A stretch of DNA of 15,691 nt from Bacteroidota bacterium (GCA_009936825.1 JAACDV010000073.1:1-15691), one strand, 5' to 3'; counted from the first letter of the stretch, positions 1-7,664 are shown. A program made the numbers and translations. Notes: generated by a model from the sequence alone, not told the origin.

Positions 1-690
1 TCCTGTGCTCACACCGTCCAGCGCCAACGGCAGATCATCATCGGCATGAAGCCCCAAGCTGGTGGTATTGATAATGGTATCAGCCCGCTGGACAGCGGCA
101 GCGCTTGCTGGATCACCGGGATCAGTGCCGGCAATTTCTATGGTATTGCCGATGTCAGCTTTGCCTAACGCGGCGACGATGGCTTGGGCGTTCGCGGGCG
201 TCCTGTTCATGATGGTTAGCGCCGATACGCCGCCCATACATAGCGCCAGCGCAATGGCCCGCGCAGCCCCGCCCGCCCCGATCATCAATATTTTCCGGCC
301 CGCCGGATCATGACCATTAGCCCGAAGCCCCGCAACAAACCCATGCCCGTCAAAATTATCGCCATGAAGGCTACCATCTGCATCAAACCGCACCGCATTG
401 ACCGCCCCGGTTAGGCGCGCCGTCGGCCCCAGCGTGTCGCAAAGCTCAGCAAGGGCCAGTTTGTGCGGAATGGTGACAGCCAAACCGCCGAAATTCGGAA
501 TCTGCTTCAAGGCGCCAATCACGGTCGCCAAATCCTGCGGCGCAACATTGATCGGCACCATAATATGATCGAGCCCGCGCTGCGCAAATTCCGGATTAAA
601 CACCATCGGTCCACGGACATGGTCAACAGGGTCGGCAATTACCCCAAAAACGCGCGTTTTTCCCGTTACCCACGGCATCAAATTTGACAT
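1..690 (-). CDS. Shikimate dehydrogenase family protein (AroE-like), C-terminus cut off by window edge
   Basis: The frame is open from an ATG at 690 to the window edge, giving 230 residues; about 40-60 C-terminal residues are missing. It resembles AroE, which reduces 3-dehydroshikimate with NADPH in aromatic amino acid synthesis. Visible are the N-terminal VFGVIADPVDHVRGP segment (residues 14-28), VTIPHK with the catalytic lysine, GDNFDG with the catalytic aspartate, a Rossmann IGAGGAARA nucleotide loop and NRT after the second strand, which in this family favours NADP. Oddity: the two serines that bind the shikimate carboxylate in E. coli AroE (S-x-S) are V25 and G27 here, and GDNTDG is GDNFDG. 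This suggests a divergent AroE-like or quinate-type subfamily, so the substrate may not be shikimate. A GGGGTG ribosome site lies just upstream of the ATG. Family assignment is firm, substrate is not. Confidence 0.85.
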   Translation of the reverse strand, partial: MSNLMPWVTGKTRVFGVIADPVDHVRGPMVFNPEFAQRGLDHIMVPINVAPQDLATVIGALKQIPNFGGLAVTIPHKLALAELCDTLGPTARLTGAVNAVRFDADGSLHGDNFDGHGFVAGLRANGHDPAGRKILMIGAGGAARAIALALCMGGVSALTIMNRTPANAQAIVAALGKADIGNTIEIAGTDPGDPASAAAVQRADTIINTTSLGLHADDDLPLALDGVSTG

Positions 691-989
691 TTACACACCC
701 CGCTCCCGGCCGTAATTTCCTGTTCTACATTCATAAAATTCTTACTGAGCCTTTAACTGGCCACATTTTTGAATCACAAAATAAGATATAAAAATCAATT
801 AGTTAAATTAAATTCAGTTCATTATTGAGATTGAAAATTTCTTAAAATAAACACAGCCTCGACAATTTTGCGCCCCTTTCACCGTCCAAAACAACCCTGA
901 CGCCGTTATGTGTGCCGCGACTTTTCAGCCTTGTCTTAATATCGGTGTCACGTCCCTTTAAGCAACCTTTAAGAGTACGAGGATTAGAA
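691..989. other. Intergenic region between divergent aroE-like and EF-hand genes
   Basis: No gene is supported here. Bases 750-850 are very AT-rich with many TTAA and AAAT runs, as expected for back-to-back promoters, but I could not pick a convincing -35/-10 pair. The right end carries an AGGA ribosome site for the EF-hand gene near 980-983. A minus-strand open frame running through 842-1096 has no family features and overlaps the EF-hand signal peptide, so I do not call it. Confidence 0.5.
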
Positions 990-1409
990 ATGAATAAAGT
1001 TAACAAATCAATGGTGATCATCGGCGGACTTTTGGTGTCCGGCGCGGTTATCAGCGGGCTGGCAATGGCTGGTAATTCCGGCAATTTCGGCCACAAACAC
1101 CATCACAGCGAAATGAATGCACTGAAGCTCGATGCGAATGATGACGGCATGCTGTCACAAGAAGAATTGCTGGCGCGCAACGTCAAGCGCTTCCAGAAAC
1201 TGGATGCTGATTCCAACGGCATGATCTCGGCAGATGAATATAGTGCAGAGCTAGTGGCGATGTTCACCAGTCTGGACGCCAATGGTGACGGATTGCTGTC
1301 AGATGATGAGTTGCCGCGCCGGTTTCATGGTTTTAAGGACGGGCATGGTTACAAAAACGGACATGGTAAACATCGCGGTCATCACGATGATCAAGAAGCA
1401 AAAAGCTAG
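990..1409 (+). CDS. Secreted EF-hand calcium-binding protein with His-rich segments
   Basis: The ATG at 990 is preceded by ACGAGGA at a suitable distance and opens on a signal peptide: basic MNKVNK, hydrophobic residues 8-25, then LAMA-GN as the likely cleavage site. An upstream in-frame start at 912 would bury the signal and is rejected. The mature chain holds three EF-hand loops of 12 residues beginning at D48, D72 and D96, exactly 24 residues apart: DANDDGMLSQEE, DADSNGMISADE, DANGDGLLSDDE. Each keeps acidic positions 1, 3 and 12 (D/N at 3 and 5) and the central glycine. Histidine clusters flank them (HKHHH at 35-39 and a His/Gly/Asp tail at 113-134), which could bind transition metals. 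Likely a periplasmic or exported Ca2+ sensor or buffer; the partner is unknown. It ends in TAG. Confidence 0.85.
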   Translation: MNKVNKSMVIIGGLLVSGAVISGLAMAGNSGNFGHKHHHSEMNALKLDANDDGMLSQEELLARNVKRFQKLDADSNGMISADEYSAELVAMFTSLDANGDGLLSDDELPRRFHGFKDGHGYKNGHGKHRGHHDDQEAKS

Positions 1410-1447
1410 CCCAGCCAGCAACCGCTTCGCCTCTTGCCAAACGATAT

Positions 1448-1495
1448 CATGCCGACAACAAGGCCCTTGCCTATTGGGAAGAGCTAGTCGGCATG
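1448..1495. repeat. Inverted repeat between convergent EF-hand and msrB genes
   Basis: CATGCCGAC (1448-1456) pairs perfectly with GTCGGCATG (1487-1495). A smaller AGGC/GCCT hairpin (1461-1472) sits inside. There is no T-run after either arm, so it is not a classic intrinsic terminator, although it occupies the place where one is expected for two converging transcripts. It may protect 3' ends or block read-through. Confidence 0.55.
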
Positions 1496-1499
1496 GTGT

Positions 1500-1539
1500 G
1501 CCCAACTTAGTCGCCCATACCTAGTCGCCCAACTTAGTC
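1500..1539. repeat. Three tandem copies of a 13-14 bp unit at the msrB stop codon
   Basis: The plus-strand unit GCCCAACTTAGTC occurs at 1500-1512 and 1527-1539 with a variant, GCCCATACCTAGTC, between them at 1513-1526. The rightmost copy contains the msrB stop codon (TTA at 1534-1536 on the plus strand, TAA for the gene). In msrB direction the sequence reads GAC-TAA-GTTGGGC, then GAC-TAG-GTATGGGC, then GAC-TAA again, so the stop itself has been copied. Confidence 0.85.
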
Positions 1540-1932
1540 CTTGTTGGTAAATTTTAATGACGCCGAATTGATACAATAACGAAGCCCTGTCGGCTGCGGC
1601 CCGTCGGGAAAAACATGGCCAAGATGCGCCTCGCAGCGGTTACAATGCACCTCGGTGCGCGTCATGCCAAAACTGGTATCGACGGTCCTGCCAACGGCGC
1701 CCGTATCCATTTCGTCATAAAAGCTTGGCCAGCCACTGCCTGAATCATATTTAGTGTCGGACTCAAACAGCGCCTCACCGCAACAGACACAATTATAGGT
1801 TCCGCTGGCATCGTATTTGTTCAGTTTGCCGGTAAAGGCGCGCTCGGTGCCATGTTCCCGCGTGACATGATATTGCTCAGCTGTCAGTTGTTCGCGCCAT
1901 TCCGCTTCGGTTTTAACTATTTTATCGCTCAT
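1534..1932 (-). CDS. msrB: Peptide-methionine (R)-S-oxide reductase MsrB
   Basis: The 132-residue product reduces the R isomer of methionine sulfoxide in damaged proteins, in the cytoplasm, with thioredoxin as the usual electron source. It is full length for a single-domain MsrB. Visible family features are the two zinc-binding CxxC pairs (CVCC and CNRC), [17 protein letters not shown], and the catalytic cysteine in RYCINSASL near the C-terminus. The ATG lies inside the end of the upstream molybdenum enzyme gene with an ATGA overlap, and AAAGGG precedes it, so translation is probably coupled to that gene. The stop is TAA, inside a tandem repeat. Function is secure. Confidence 0.96.
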   Translation of the reverse strand: MSDKIVKTEAEWREQLTAEQYHVTREHGTERAFTGKLNKYDASGTYNCVCCGEALFESDTKYDSGSGWPSFYDEMDTGAVGRTVDTSFGMTRTEVHCNRCEAHLGHVFPDGPQPTGLRYCINSASLKFTNKD

Positions 1933-4247
1933 TCCGCAGCCCTTTCAGCATTTTTTTGGCAGAGCACCTGCCAGATTGCGGACGGTGTGGCCGGCATATC
2001 AATATGCGTGACACCCAGCGCATCACACAGCGCCGAAATCACCGCTTGCGGCGCACCGATGGCACCAGCCTCACCCGATCCTTTTACCCCCAGAATATTG
2101 TTTTTGCAGGGGATGTTTCGAAAATGAATATCAAAATTAGGAAGATCATCCGCTCGCGGTAAAGCGTAATCCATCAAAGATCCAGCCAACAGCTGGCCCT
2201 GCTCATCAAAGGCCGCATGCTCAAAAATGGCCTGCCCGATACCTTGTGTGATGCCGCCATGAATCTGCCCTGCCAACATTAGTGGATTGATCACAGTTCC
2301 AAAATCATCCACCACGGTATAGCGCTGGATTTCAACTTTGCAGGTTGCCGGATCGACTTCCAGCTCAACCACATGACAGCCATAAGGATATGTCGCCCCA
2401 TCAACCTTATAAGCGTATTTGATGTTGAAGGGATGATCGCCCTCGCTTGGCACAAGGCGCAAGACCAAATCTTCGATAGTGATCGAGCGGTTGGTGTTTT
2501 TCGCCGAGAAAATACCATCAATAACAACAAGGTCATCTTCGCTGCAATCCAACGCTTCGGCCGCATGGGGGCGGGCGCTCGCAAGAGTTCGCGCCGCCAC
2601 CTCGGCAACCGCAGACCCTAGCAAGGTGGTCATATTAGCACCGCCGGTAGTGCCCTTTGGAACGATCGCAGAATCGCCTTGAAAAATCTCAATCTTATCG
2701 GCATCGAACCCCAGCCTGTCCGACAGAATCTGCGTGAGTGTGGTACGATGCCCCTGCCCGTTTTCCTGCTGGGCGGCAAGTACCAGAATGGTGCCATCCT
2801 CACGGAATTTGACATCGACGCCCTGATCACTGCCGCCGCCACATTGTTCCAGATACATCCCAAAGCCGATACCGCGAAGCATTGATCGGCTGGCGGAGTC
2901 GGCGCGGCGCTCTTCAAAGCTGTGATAATCAGCGCGGTTCAGTGCATCCTCCATCAACTCCGGCATTTCACCATCATCAATGGTTCCGCCCAACACCATC
3001 GTATGCGGCATCTGGTCAGCGGAGATGAGATTCCGGCGACGAATCTCGGCGCGGTCAACACCAACATGCGCGGCGATGTGATCCATCAGCCGTTCCATAA
3101 CGTAATTGGCCTCAGGACGCCCTGCCCCCCGATAAGCGTCAACCGCGGGCGTGTTCGTCATAACGCCCAGAACGCGGAGGCTGGCAACCGGAATATCATA
3201 ATTGGTTGTCAAAGTGCGCGATCCCGACTTTGTAGGAACATAGGTACTGAAATTTGACAGCCATGACCCCATATTGGCGTGCAAAGTCACCGCCAGCGCA
3301 TGAACCTTGCCGTTTTTATCAATAACCGCACGCGCTTTGGTACGGTTGTCGCGGCCCTGAAGATCAGAGACAAACCCTTCAGAGCGCGCCTGCTGCCAGC
3401 GCAGCTTGCGGCCAATTTTAAGCGCCGCCCAAGCAATCACCAGCTGTTCGGGATGGAGAAAAATCTTAAAGCCAAAGCTGCCGCCAACATCACCGGTGCG
3501 AATGCGCACCTGACTCAAATCCATTTTAAGAGCTTTGGCAATCTGCTCGGCAACACCGATTGGGCCTTGTGTACCGCACCAGATATCGAGCGTGCCCTCG
3601 GCTTCACCCGGGGCGGCAATCATCGGGCGCGTTTCCATCGAATTAATGATCACCCGGTTGTTGACCACATCAATATCCAGCACCTCGAGGCCAGCCTTGG
3701 ATGCCGCCGCAATAGCGGCATTGGTTTCGCCATGATCTCCTGCTACCCAGTTAAAGGCGATGTTATTCGGATATTCATCATAGAGCTGCGGCGCACCATC
3801 CTGCATCGCTGCATAGACGTCTGTTACCGCATCCATGCCCTCATAGCGCACATCAATCAGTTCAATCGCATCATTGGCGGTTGTTACATCGTCGCCGACA
3901 ACAACAGCGACGATATCACCTGCCGTCCGGTTTACGTCGCGCACCATCGGCGGATGGCTGATCATCGTCATTGTTTCACCGGACTCGGTCTCCAGCTGCG
4001 CCTGACATCTAATCTCGCCAATACCATCGGCGTCCAGATCGGCCTGGGTTGCCACCAGATGAACCCCGGCGAGCGCTGCCGCCGCACTGGTATCAATCGA
4101 CAGCACCCGTGCATGCGCCAGAGGTGCGCGAAGAAAGGCCACCGCAAGCCCGGTTCCAGGTTCAATATCGTCGGTATAGCACCCGCGCCCGGTCACCAAT
4201 TTCGGGTCTTCAACTCTTGGAATAGGCTGCCCAACACCAGATTTCAT
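1929..4247 (-). CDS. Molybdopterin-binding subunit of a xanthine dehydrogenase / CoxL form II family enzyme
   Basis: The 772-residue large subunit belongs to the molybdenum hydroxylases, which oxidise aldehydes, purines or other heterocycles. Seen in the chain: [17 protein letters not shown] at the start, GGSFGFK (cofactor loop), [12 protein letters not shown] near residue 370, [21 protein letters not shown], and [15 protein letters not shown] with the catalytic glutamate near residue 726. AYRGAGR marks the form II group; true CO dehydrogenase has AYRCSFR, so CO is not the expected substrate. The ATG at 4247 is chosen because AGGAG lies 8 bases upstream; a GTG at 4256 overlaps that ribosome site. 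Oddity: the FeS and FAD subunits that normally accompany it (CoxS, CoxM) are not next to it. It sits after a lipid gene and overlaps msrB. Substrate unknown. Confidence 0.9.
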   Translation of the reverse strand: MKSGVGQPIPRVEDPKLVTGRGCYTDDIEPGTGLAVAFLRAPLAHARVLSIDTSAAAALAGVHLVATQADLDADGIGEIRCQAQLETESGETMTMISHPPMVRDVNRTAGDIVAVVVGDDVTTANDAIELIDVRYEGMDAVTDVYAAMQDGAPQLYDEYPNNIAFNWVAGDHGETNAAIAAASKAGLEVLDIDVVNNRVIINSMETRPMIAAPGEAEGTLDIWCGTQGPIGVAEQIAKALKMDLSQVRIRTGDVGGSFGFKIFLHPEQLVIAWAALKIGRKLRWQQARSEGFVSDLQGRDNRTKARAVIDKNGKVHALAVTLHANMGSWLSNFSTYVPTKSGSRTLTTNYDIPVASLRVLGVMTNTPAVDAYRGAGRPEANYVMERLMDHIAAHVGVDRAEIRRRNLISADQMPHTMVLGGTIDDGEMPELMEDALNRADYHSFEERRADSASRSMLRGIGFGMYLEQCGGGSDQGVDVKFREDGTILVLAAQQENGQGHRTTLTQILSDRLGFDADKIEIFQGDSAIVPKGTTGGANMTTLLGSAVAEVAARTLASARPHAAEALDCSEDDLVVIDGIFSAKNTNRSITIEDLVLRLVPSEGDHPFNIKYAYKVDGATYPYGCHVVELEVDPATCKVEIQRYTVVDDFGTVINPLMLAGQIHGGITQGIGQAIFEHAAFDEQGQLLAGSLMDYALPRADDLPNFDIHFRNIPCKNNILGVKGSGEAGAIGAPQAVISALCDALGVTHIDMPATPSAIWQVLCQKNAERAAE

Positions 4248-4289
4248 CTTCAACACTCCTAATTGGGGGCCTGTTCGCCCTGCATTTTT

Positions 4290-4907
4290 TTACTCGCTAT
4301 CCGAGGTCGAAAGCAACTGTGCAGCGCTCCAGACCCGGTTAGCAGTTGTTACCCAACATAAAACACCAAAAATCAATGCGAGCGGCACAAACAACTGGGG
4401 TAGAGCGGTAACCGTCAGCAGGAAAATGATGGTCTCGGTGCCTTCGGTCAAGCCACCAACATAAAAGAAAGCCTTTTTTCCGTGCGTTTCGGTCAAAATG
4501 CCGCGTTTTTCCGCTATAATTGCAAAGGCAAGAAAGCTCGCCCCCGAGCCAACAAAGCTAAACACCAGAAAACAACCGGCCGAACCATTGCCGGGATCAA
4601 CGAGAACGAAGCCAAAAGGCACCGCGCTGTAAAAGATAAAATCGGACGTAATATCGAGAAAACCGCCAAAATCGGTGATTTTAGTGGCACGCGCAACAGC
4701 ACCGTCAAGCCCGTCAAAGATCCGGTTAATTATAATCAGAATAACAGCCAGCCAAAAATATCCGAGCGCCACGGCGATGACCGCTGCGATGCCAACACCA
4801 AATCCAGCCGCGGTAAGGGTGTTGGCCCCGACATTACGCGCGGCAAGCCAGATGCCCACAGGATTAAGAATCCTGTCCACCCAAGGCCTGAGTGCAGCAT
4901 CAAACAT
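4290..4907 (-). CDS. CDP-alcohol phosphatidyltransferase family membrane protein
   Basis: About 205 residues with several hydrophobic membrane segments. Enzymes of this family join a CDP-activated lipid to an alcohol (serine, glycerol, inositol or choline) at the cytoplasmic membrane. The signature is clear: DGLDGAVAR, then DFGGFLDITSD, giving the D-G, A-R, G and two spaced aspartates that bind the metal and the CDP moiety. The sequence around it (LNPVGIWLAARNVGANTLTAAGF) matches the general family rather than classical PssA, so the acceptor alcohol is open. The ATG at 4907 shares its first base with the last base of the upstream decarboxylase-like gene's TGA (TGATG); a TTG at 4910 is a less likely start. 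No strong ribosome site is visible, which fits translational coupling. Phosphatidylserine synthase is a guess from the neighbour. Confidence 0.88.
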   Translation of the reverse strand: MFDAALRPWVDRILNPVGIWLAARNVGANTLTAAGFGVGIAAVIAVALGYFWLAVILIIINRIFDGLDGAVARATKITDFGGFLDITSDFIFYSAVPFGFVLVDPGNGSAGCFLVFSFVGSGASFLAFAIIAEKRGILTETHGKKAFFYVGGLTEGTETIIFLLTVTALPQLFVPLALIFGVLCWVTTANRVWSAAQLLSTSDSE

Positions 4908-5629
4908 CAAACAGGGCCTGAGGAGGAAGCCGTATTCGAGGGTGAATTGGGTTTCTTTGCCGCACGAATAGAGGGCGCAATTGCGACCAACGTCTCGCCC
5001 GCCAGAACGGTTTGTCCGACGCTGGCAACAATCTTGTGATCGGCAGGAATAAATAAATCGGTCATACCGGCAACGCGTGCCATACCCAGCTTTTCGCCCT
5101 TGGCAAGATATTTACCCGGCCCGTGCCGGCAAACAAGCTGGCGCGCCGTCCGTGTGCCAATCTGCACCAGCATAATGCGCGCACCGGACGCCGCCTCAAA
5201 AGTAATCTCACGGCGTTCATTATCGCGCCGAGCTGCAGCTTCGTCACCCACCGGTAAAAACAATCCGGGGATCAGGAAATTATCACTGATGCGGCCATCT
5301 ATCGGGCTGCGTTGGAGTTGGGCGTCGTAAAGCCGGGTGCGGATGGTAATCCGGTGCATCGCGGCGCCGGTATCAAAACCCGGCATTACATCATCTTCAA
5401 TCGACAGCACCACCCCATCAGCCGGAGCCACAATGGCGCTGCAATCGGACGAAATCAGGCGCGACGGCACCCGCATAATATGCCGAAGCCACACCATTAA
5501 CCCCAACGCAAAAGCGCCAAGAGGCACAGCGATAAAGGACAGTAAAATGGTAGCCAATCCGGCAACCGCCAGAACCGGCCAGCCTTCCTCAGCTATCAAA
5601 CCTGTATCTGATACGGGTTTCTTAGACAT
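4907..5629 (-). CDS. Phosphatidylserine decarboxylase-like protein lacking the catalytic residues
   Basis: 240 residues, the size of the short Psd form, with a hydrophobic N-terminal membrane segment (about 18-48), a VAPADGVVLSI motif and a GETLVAIAP C-terminus. True Psd cleaves itself at a Gly-Ser bond and turns the serine into a pyruvoyl group, giving phosphatidylethanolamine. Here the matching region reads GMARVAGMTDLFIP, with glycine 188 where short-form enzymes have the serine (RFGSRVDVYLP). The conserved VHVNR histidine is also lost (DAQLQRSP, glutamine 104), whereas the aspartate of PADG is kept. So the fold is recognisable but the known chemistry should not work. GAGGG six bases before the ATG supports the start. 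It overlaps the CDP-alcohol phosphatidyltransferase gene. It may be a partner or regulator of lipid synthesis, or may have a new activity. Confidence 0.85.
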   Translation of the reverse strand: MSKKPVSDTGLIAEEGWPVLAVAGLATILLSFIAVPLGAFALGLMVWLRHIMRVPSRLISSDCSAIVAPADGVVLSIEDDVMPGFDTGAAMHRITIRTRLYDAQLQRSPIDGRISDNFLIPGLFLPVGDEAAARRDNERREITFEAASGARIMLVQIGTRTARQLVCRHGPGKYLAKGEKLGMARVAGMTDLFIPADHKIVASVGQTVLAGETLVAIAPSIRAAKKPNSPSNTASSSGPV

Positions 5630-5656
5630 CTGTATCCCTCTTAATCACCACCTATT

Positions 5657-5707
5657 CCTGTCTCGATATTTGGCCTGTCTCGATATTTGGCCTGTCTCCA
5701 TATTTGG
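5657..5707. repeat. Three tandem 17-bp repeats in the LysM / psd-like gap
   Basis: CCTGTCTCGATATTTGG occurs at 5657-5673 and 5674-5690 and, with one change (G to C), at 5691-5707. The array sits 28 bases upstream of the psd-like start codon, within the likely leader of that operon, and downstream of the LysM gene. Near-identity of the copies implies recent duplication. Confidence 0.9.
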
Positions 5708-5856
5708 CTATTTTTGGCTGGACCATAGCTTTTAAAAACATCCTCGTTAGAGGAATGATAAAGAAATATCGAGAAATATGACTCATAGATGCAACAATCA
5801 AACAACGGGTTTGAGGCAAAAGCCACACACAAACACCTTAAATCTCGCCGCCGCGC

Positions 5857-7011
5857 CTAGTCTGGAAGGGCGAAAATCTGATTGGGATAAATCAAGTCCG
5901 GATCACCAATAGCGGCTGCATTGCGCCTTACGATATCAACATATTTGATACCCTCGCCGTAATTCTTAAAGGCAATCCGCCACAGGGCATCACCGCGCTG
6001 GACGACAATCATCTGGCTGCCATCAAACCCTTTAGAAAGATCACGACTGGCCACGGGAAGCTCATAACTGGCAATTTCCGCCCCGTCGGCATCCCGCAGG
6101 ATAAACCGCATTTCTCGCCGCGCCTTTTCAAGATCGACTGTTCCGCTGACACTCCAGGTGCCGTCATCAGCAATTTTGGTGTTTCCGAACGCGCGTTTGC
6201 CCGCGGTAACGTCAAGGCCCACACCGCCGCGTGATATTCCGGTGACCACCAGCTCACCTGCAGACTTCCAGAACAAAGCTCGCGGGGCAACCGCTGGAAC
6301 AGCCGCCGCCGTTGCACCTGAAGCCCCATCAGAAGAAGCCCTAGCAACCGAAGTAACCGTATCATCAGACACCTGATCATCGGGCGATTGCAAAAGCTGC
6401 GGAAGCTCAGTTTCACTTTGCGGCAATAAGGCGACCAGCGGTTTTTCGTCACCCGACTCCCCCACCTGAATAGCGATCATCAATCCAGATAACTCGCTTT
6501 TGCCATCACCATTTTCTGACCCGACAGACACCAGATGTTCACCGGGGCCAAGGTTCTTTTCCAGCACAACAACCCATTCGCCGTTCGCATCAGCAACCGT
6601 CTCACCCAATAATATATTACCCTCAAAGACGGTAATTCTGGCGTTTGGCTCTGACTGTCCGGCAAACACGGCTGCCCCATCGGGGTTAACCTGCGCTAGG
6701 TCAATTTTTAACGCGGTTTCAGCATTTTCGGTGTTCTGCCCGGTCGTAGCTGCGCTTTGATTATCTTGGGAAAGGGAGGACCCGGAGGCAGGTTCGCCCG
6801 AAGACGTCTTGCCGCCTGAAGATGACGCCCCGCCTGAAGATGACGCCCCGCCTGAAGATGACGCCCCGCCTGAAGATGACGCAGTAATGCTACCGCTCTC
6901 ACCCTGCGGTGACACGACTTCCTGCTCCCCCCCGTCGAGAAACACAACGGCAAGCGCAACAAGCGCTACCGCTGCCCCGACAGCGACCAAAATATAAATT
7001 GAAAACCGCAA
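5857..7011 (-). CDS. Membrane-anchored LysM peptidoglycan-binding protein with Ig-like domains
   Basis: 384 residues. Residues 4-25 form a hydrophobic anchor; about 35-80 is a Ser/Gly linker with SSGGAS repeats; two beta-rich Ig-like modules follow (about 105-175, with SEPNARITVFEG, and about 250-320); the last 50 residues are a LysM domain (VVQRGDALWRIAFKNYGEG ... DPDLIYPNQIFALP) that binds cell-wall glycan. Such proteins occur widely in Alphaproteobacteria and act in the periplasm; the exact role is unknown. The start is a TTG at 7011: a TAG lies six codons upstream in frame, no ATG fits, and AAGGTGG precedes it at five bases. The stop is TAG, directly after the LysM domain. Reading through that TAG would add a further 71 residues of non-conserved sequence. 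Confidence 0.88.
   Translation of the reverse strand: MRFSIYILVAVGAAVALVALAVVFLDGGEQEVVSPQGESGSITASSSGGASSSGGASSSGGASSSGGKTSSGEPASGSSLSQDNQSAATTGQNTENAETALKIDLAQVNPDGAAVFAGQSEPNARITVFEGNILLGETVADANGEWVVVLEKNLGPGEHLVSVGSENGDGKSELSGLMIAIQVGESGDEKPLVALLPQSETELPQLLQSPDDQVSDDTVTSVARASSDGASGATAAAVPAVAPRALFWKSAGELVVTGISRGGVGLDVTAGKRAFGNTKIADDGTWSVSGTVDLEKARREMRFILRDADGAEIASYELPVASRDLSKGFDGSQMIVVQRGDALWRIAFKNYGEGIKYVDIVRRNAAAIGDPDLIYPNQIFALPD
6814..6882 (-). repeat. 18-bp tandem repeat coding for SSGGAS in the LysM protein
   Basis: The plus-strand unit GCCTGAAGATGACGCCCC occurs at 6814-6831, 6832-6849 and 6850-6867 without a change, and the first 15 bases again at 6868-6882. Because the unit is six codons, copy-number change would lengthen or shorten the Ser/Gly linker between membrane anchor and Ig-like domains without a frameshift. 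Perfect identity points to recent expansion. Confidence 0.93.
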
Positions 7012-7065
7012 CCGACCACCTTTTTTCTAGCGTTCAATGTTAATCAGCGTAATGCTAATAGGATA

Positions 7066-7092
7066 TTGTTTCAATGACTAGGTAGCTATAAT
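7066..7092 (+). promoter_or_regulatory. Possible sigma70-type promoter immediately before the LOG gene
   Basis: TTGTTT (7066-7071) and a perfect TATAAT (7087-7092) are separated by 15 bases. The -10 element ends two bases before the ATG at 7095, so a transcript from it would have almost no leader. The spacing is shorter than ideal and this is a weak call. Confidence 0.3.
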
Positions 7093-7094
7093 TG

Positions 7095-7643
7095 ATGAAA
7101 AAGATCTGCGTGTTCGCTGGCGCTTCGGCCGGGAAGGACCCTATTTACTCTGAAACCGCTTATGCCTTAGGCAAACTAATTGCCGATCATAACATGGGTC
7201 TCGTCTATGGCGGTGGCCGGTCGGGACTGATGGGGCGTGTTGCCGATGGTGCTGTTGAGCATGGCGGTCATGTAACTGGAATCATTCCAAAGTTTCTGGA
7301 TAGCATTGAAATCGGACATGCTGGTGTAACCAAGCTACATGTCATCGACACCATGCACCAACGCAAGGAAATGATGTATGCCGAAAGCGATGGATTTGTC
7401 GTTTTGCCGGGGGGGCTTGGCACCCTCGACGAAACCATGGAAATAACGACATGGCGGCAACTGGATCTTCATAAAAAGCCGGTCATAATCCTCAATATCC
7501 TCGAATATTGGAAGAATTTATTGTTAATGCTGGACCAAGTGATCGAGCAGGGCTTTATGCATCACGACCATCTTGACCATTTTGACACGGCAGATACGCT
7601 TGATCAGGTTGCTGTTATGCTAAAGACCATTGCAAAAAGTTAA
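7095..7643 (+). CDS. LOG family protein (nucleotide 5'-monophosphate phosphoribohydrolase)
   Basis: The 182-residue product has the family's Rossmann-like fold. Members remove ribose 5-phosphate from cytokinin nucleotides in plants and from related nucleoside monophosphates in bacteria; many are mislabelled lysine decarboxylases. Seen here: KKICVFAGASAG at the N-terminus, GLVYGGGRSGLMG, MHQRKEMM, and the signature PGGLGTLDE with the active-site glutamate. Length is normal. The start is the ATG at 7095; a TTG one codon earlier is less likely. Only a weak AGGT lies upstream. It diverges from the LysM gene and precedes icd on the same strand, 246 bases away. The natural substrate is not known from sequence. 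Confidence 0.92.
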   Translation: MKKICVFAGASAGKDPIYSETAYALGKLIADHNMGLVYGGGRSGLMGRVADGAVEHGGHVTGIIPKFLDSIEIGHAGVTKLHVIDTMHQRKEMMYAESDGFVVLPGGLGTLDETMEITTWRQLDLHKKPVIILNILEYWKNLLLMLDQVIEQGFMHHDHLDHFDTADTLDQVAVMLKTIAKS

Positions 7644-7664
7644 GGGCCATCGCGAAAAGCTGAA
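7625..7664. repeat. Degenerate 20-bp tandem duplication across the LOG stop codon
   Basis: GACCATTGCAAAAAGTTAA (from 7625) and GGCCATCGCGAAAAGCTGAA (from 7645) match at 15 of the first 19 positions with a 20-base period. The first copy contains the gene's last codons and TAA (7641-7643). This looks like an older version of the duplications at the msrB and dksA stops. Confidence 0.5.

Noticed and set aside
1387..1510. A plus-strand frame after the EF-hand gene reading protein-like RYHADNKALAYWEELVGM before a TAG
   Set aside because: It has no start codon after the upstream TGA at 1387-1389, no ribosome site and overlaps an inverted repeat; I cannot assign it to a family. It could be a fragment of a lost gene but the support is too thin.
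1929..4247. Aerobic CO dehydrogenase large subunit
   Set aside because: The diagnostic AYRCSFR active-site loop is replaced by AYRGAGR and the CoxS/CoxM partners are absent.
3279..4262. A 327-codon open frame on the plus strand, opposite the molybdenum subunit gene
   Set aside because: It is the antisense of a clearly conserved coding region and its translation shows no domain features, only the composition expected of a reversed gene.
5641..5856. A 71-codon extension of the LysM protein in the same frame after its TAG
   Set aside because: Tempting as a read-through product given the internal TAGs elsewhere, but the LysM domain ends naturally at FALPD and the extension is cysteine-rich, repeat-derived and shows no family resemblance.
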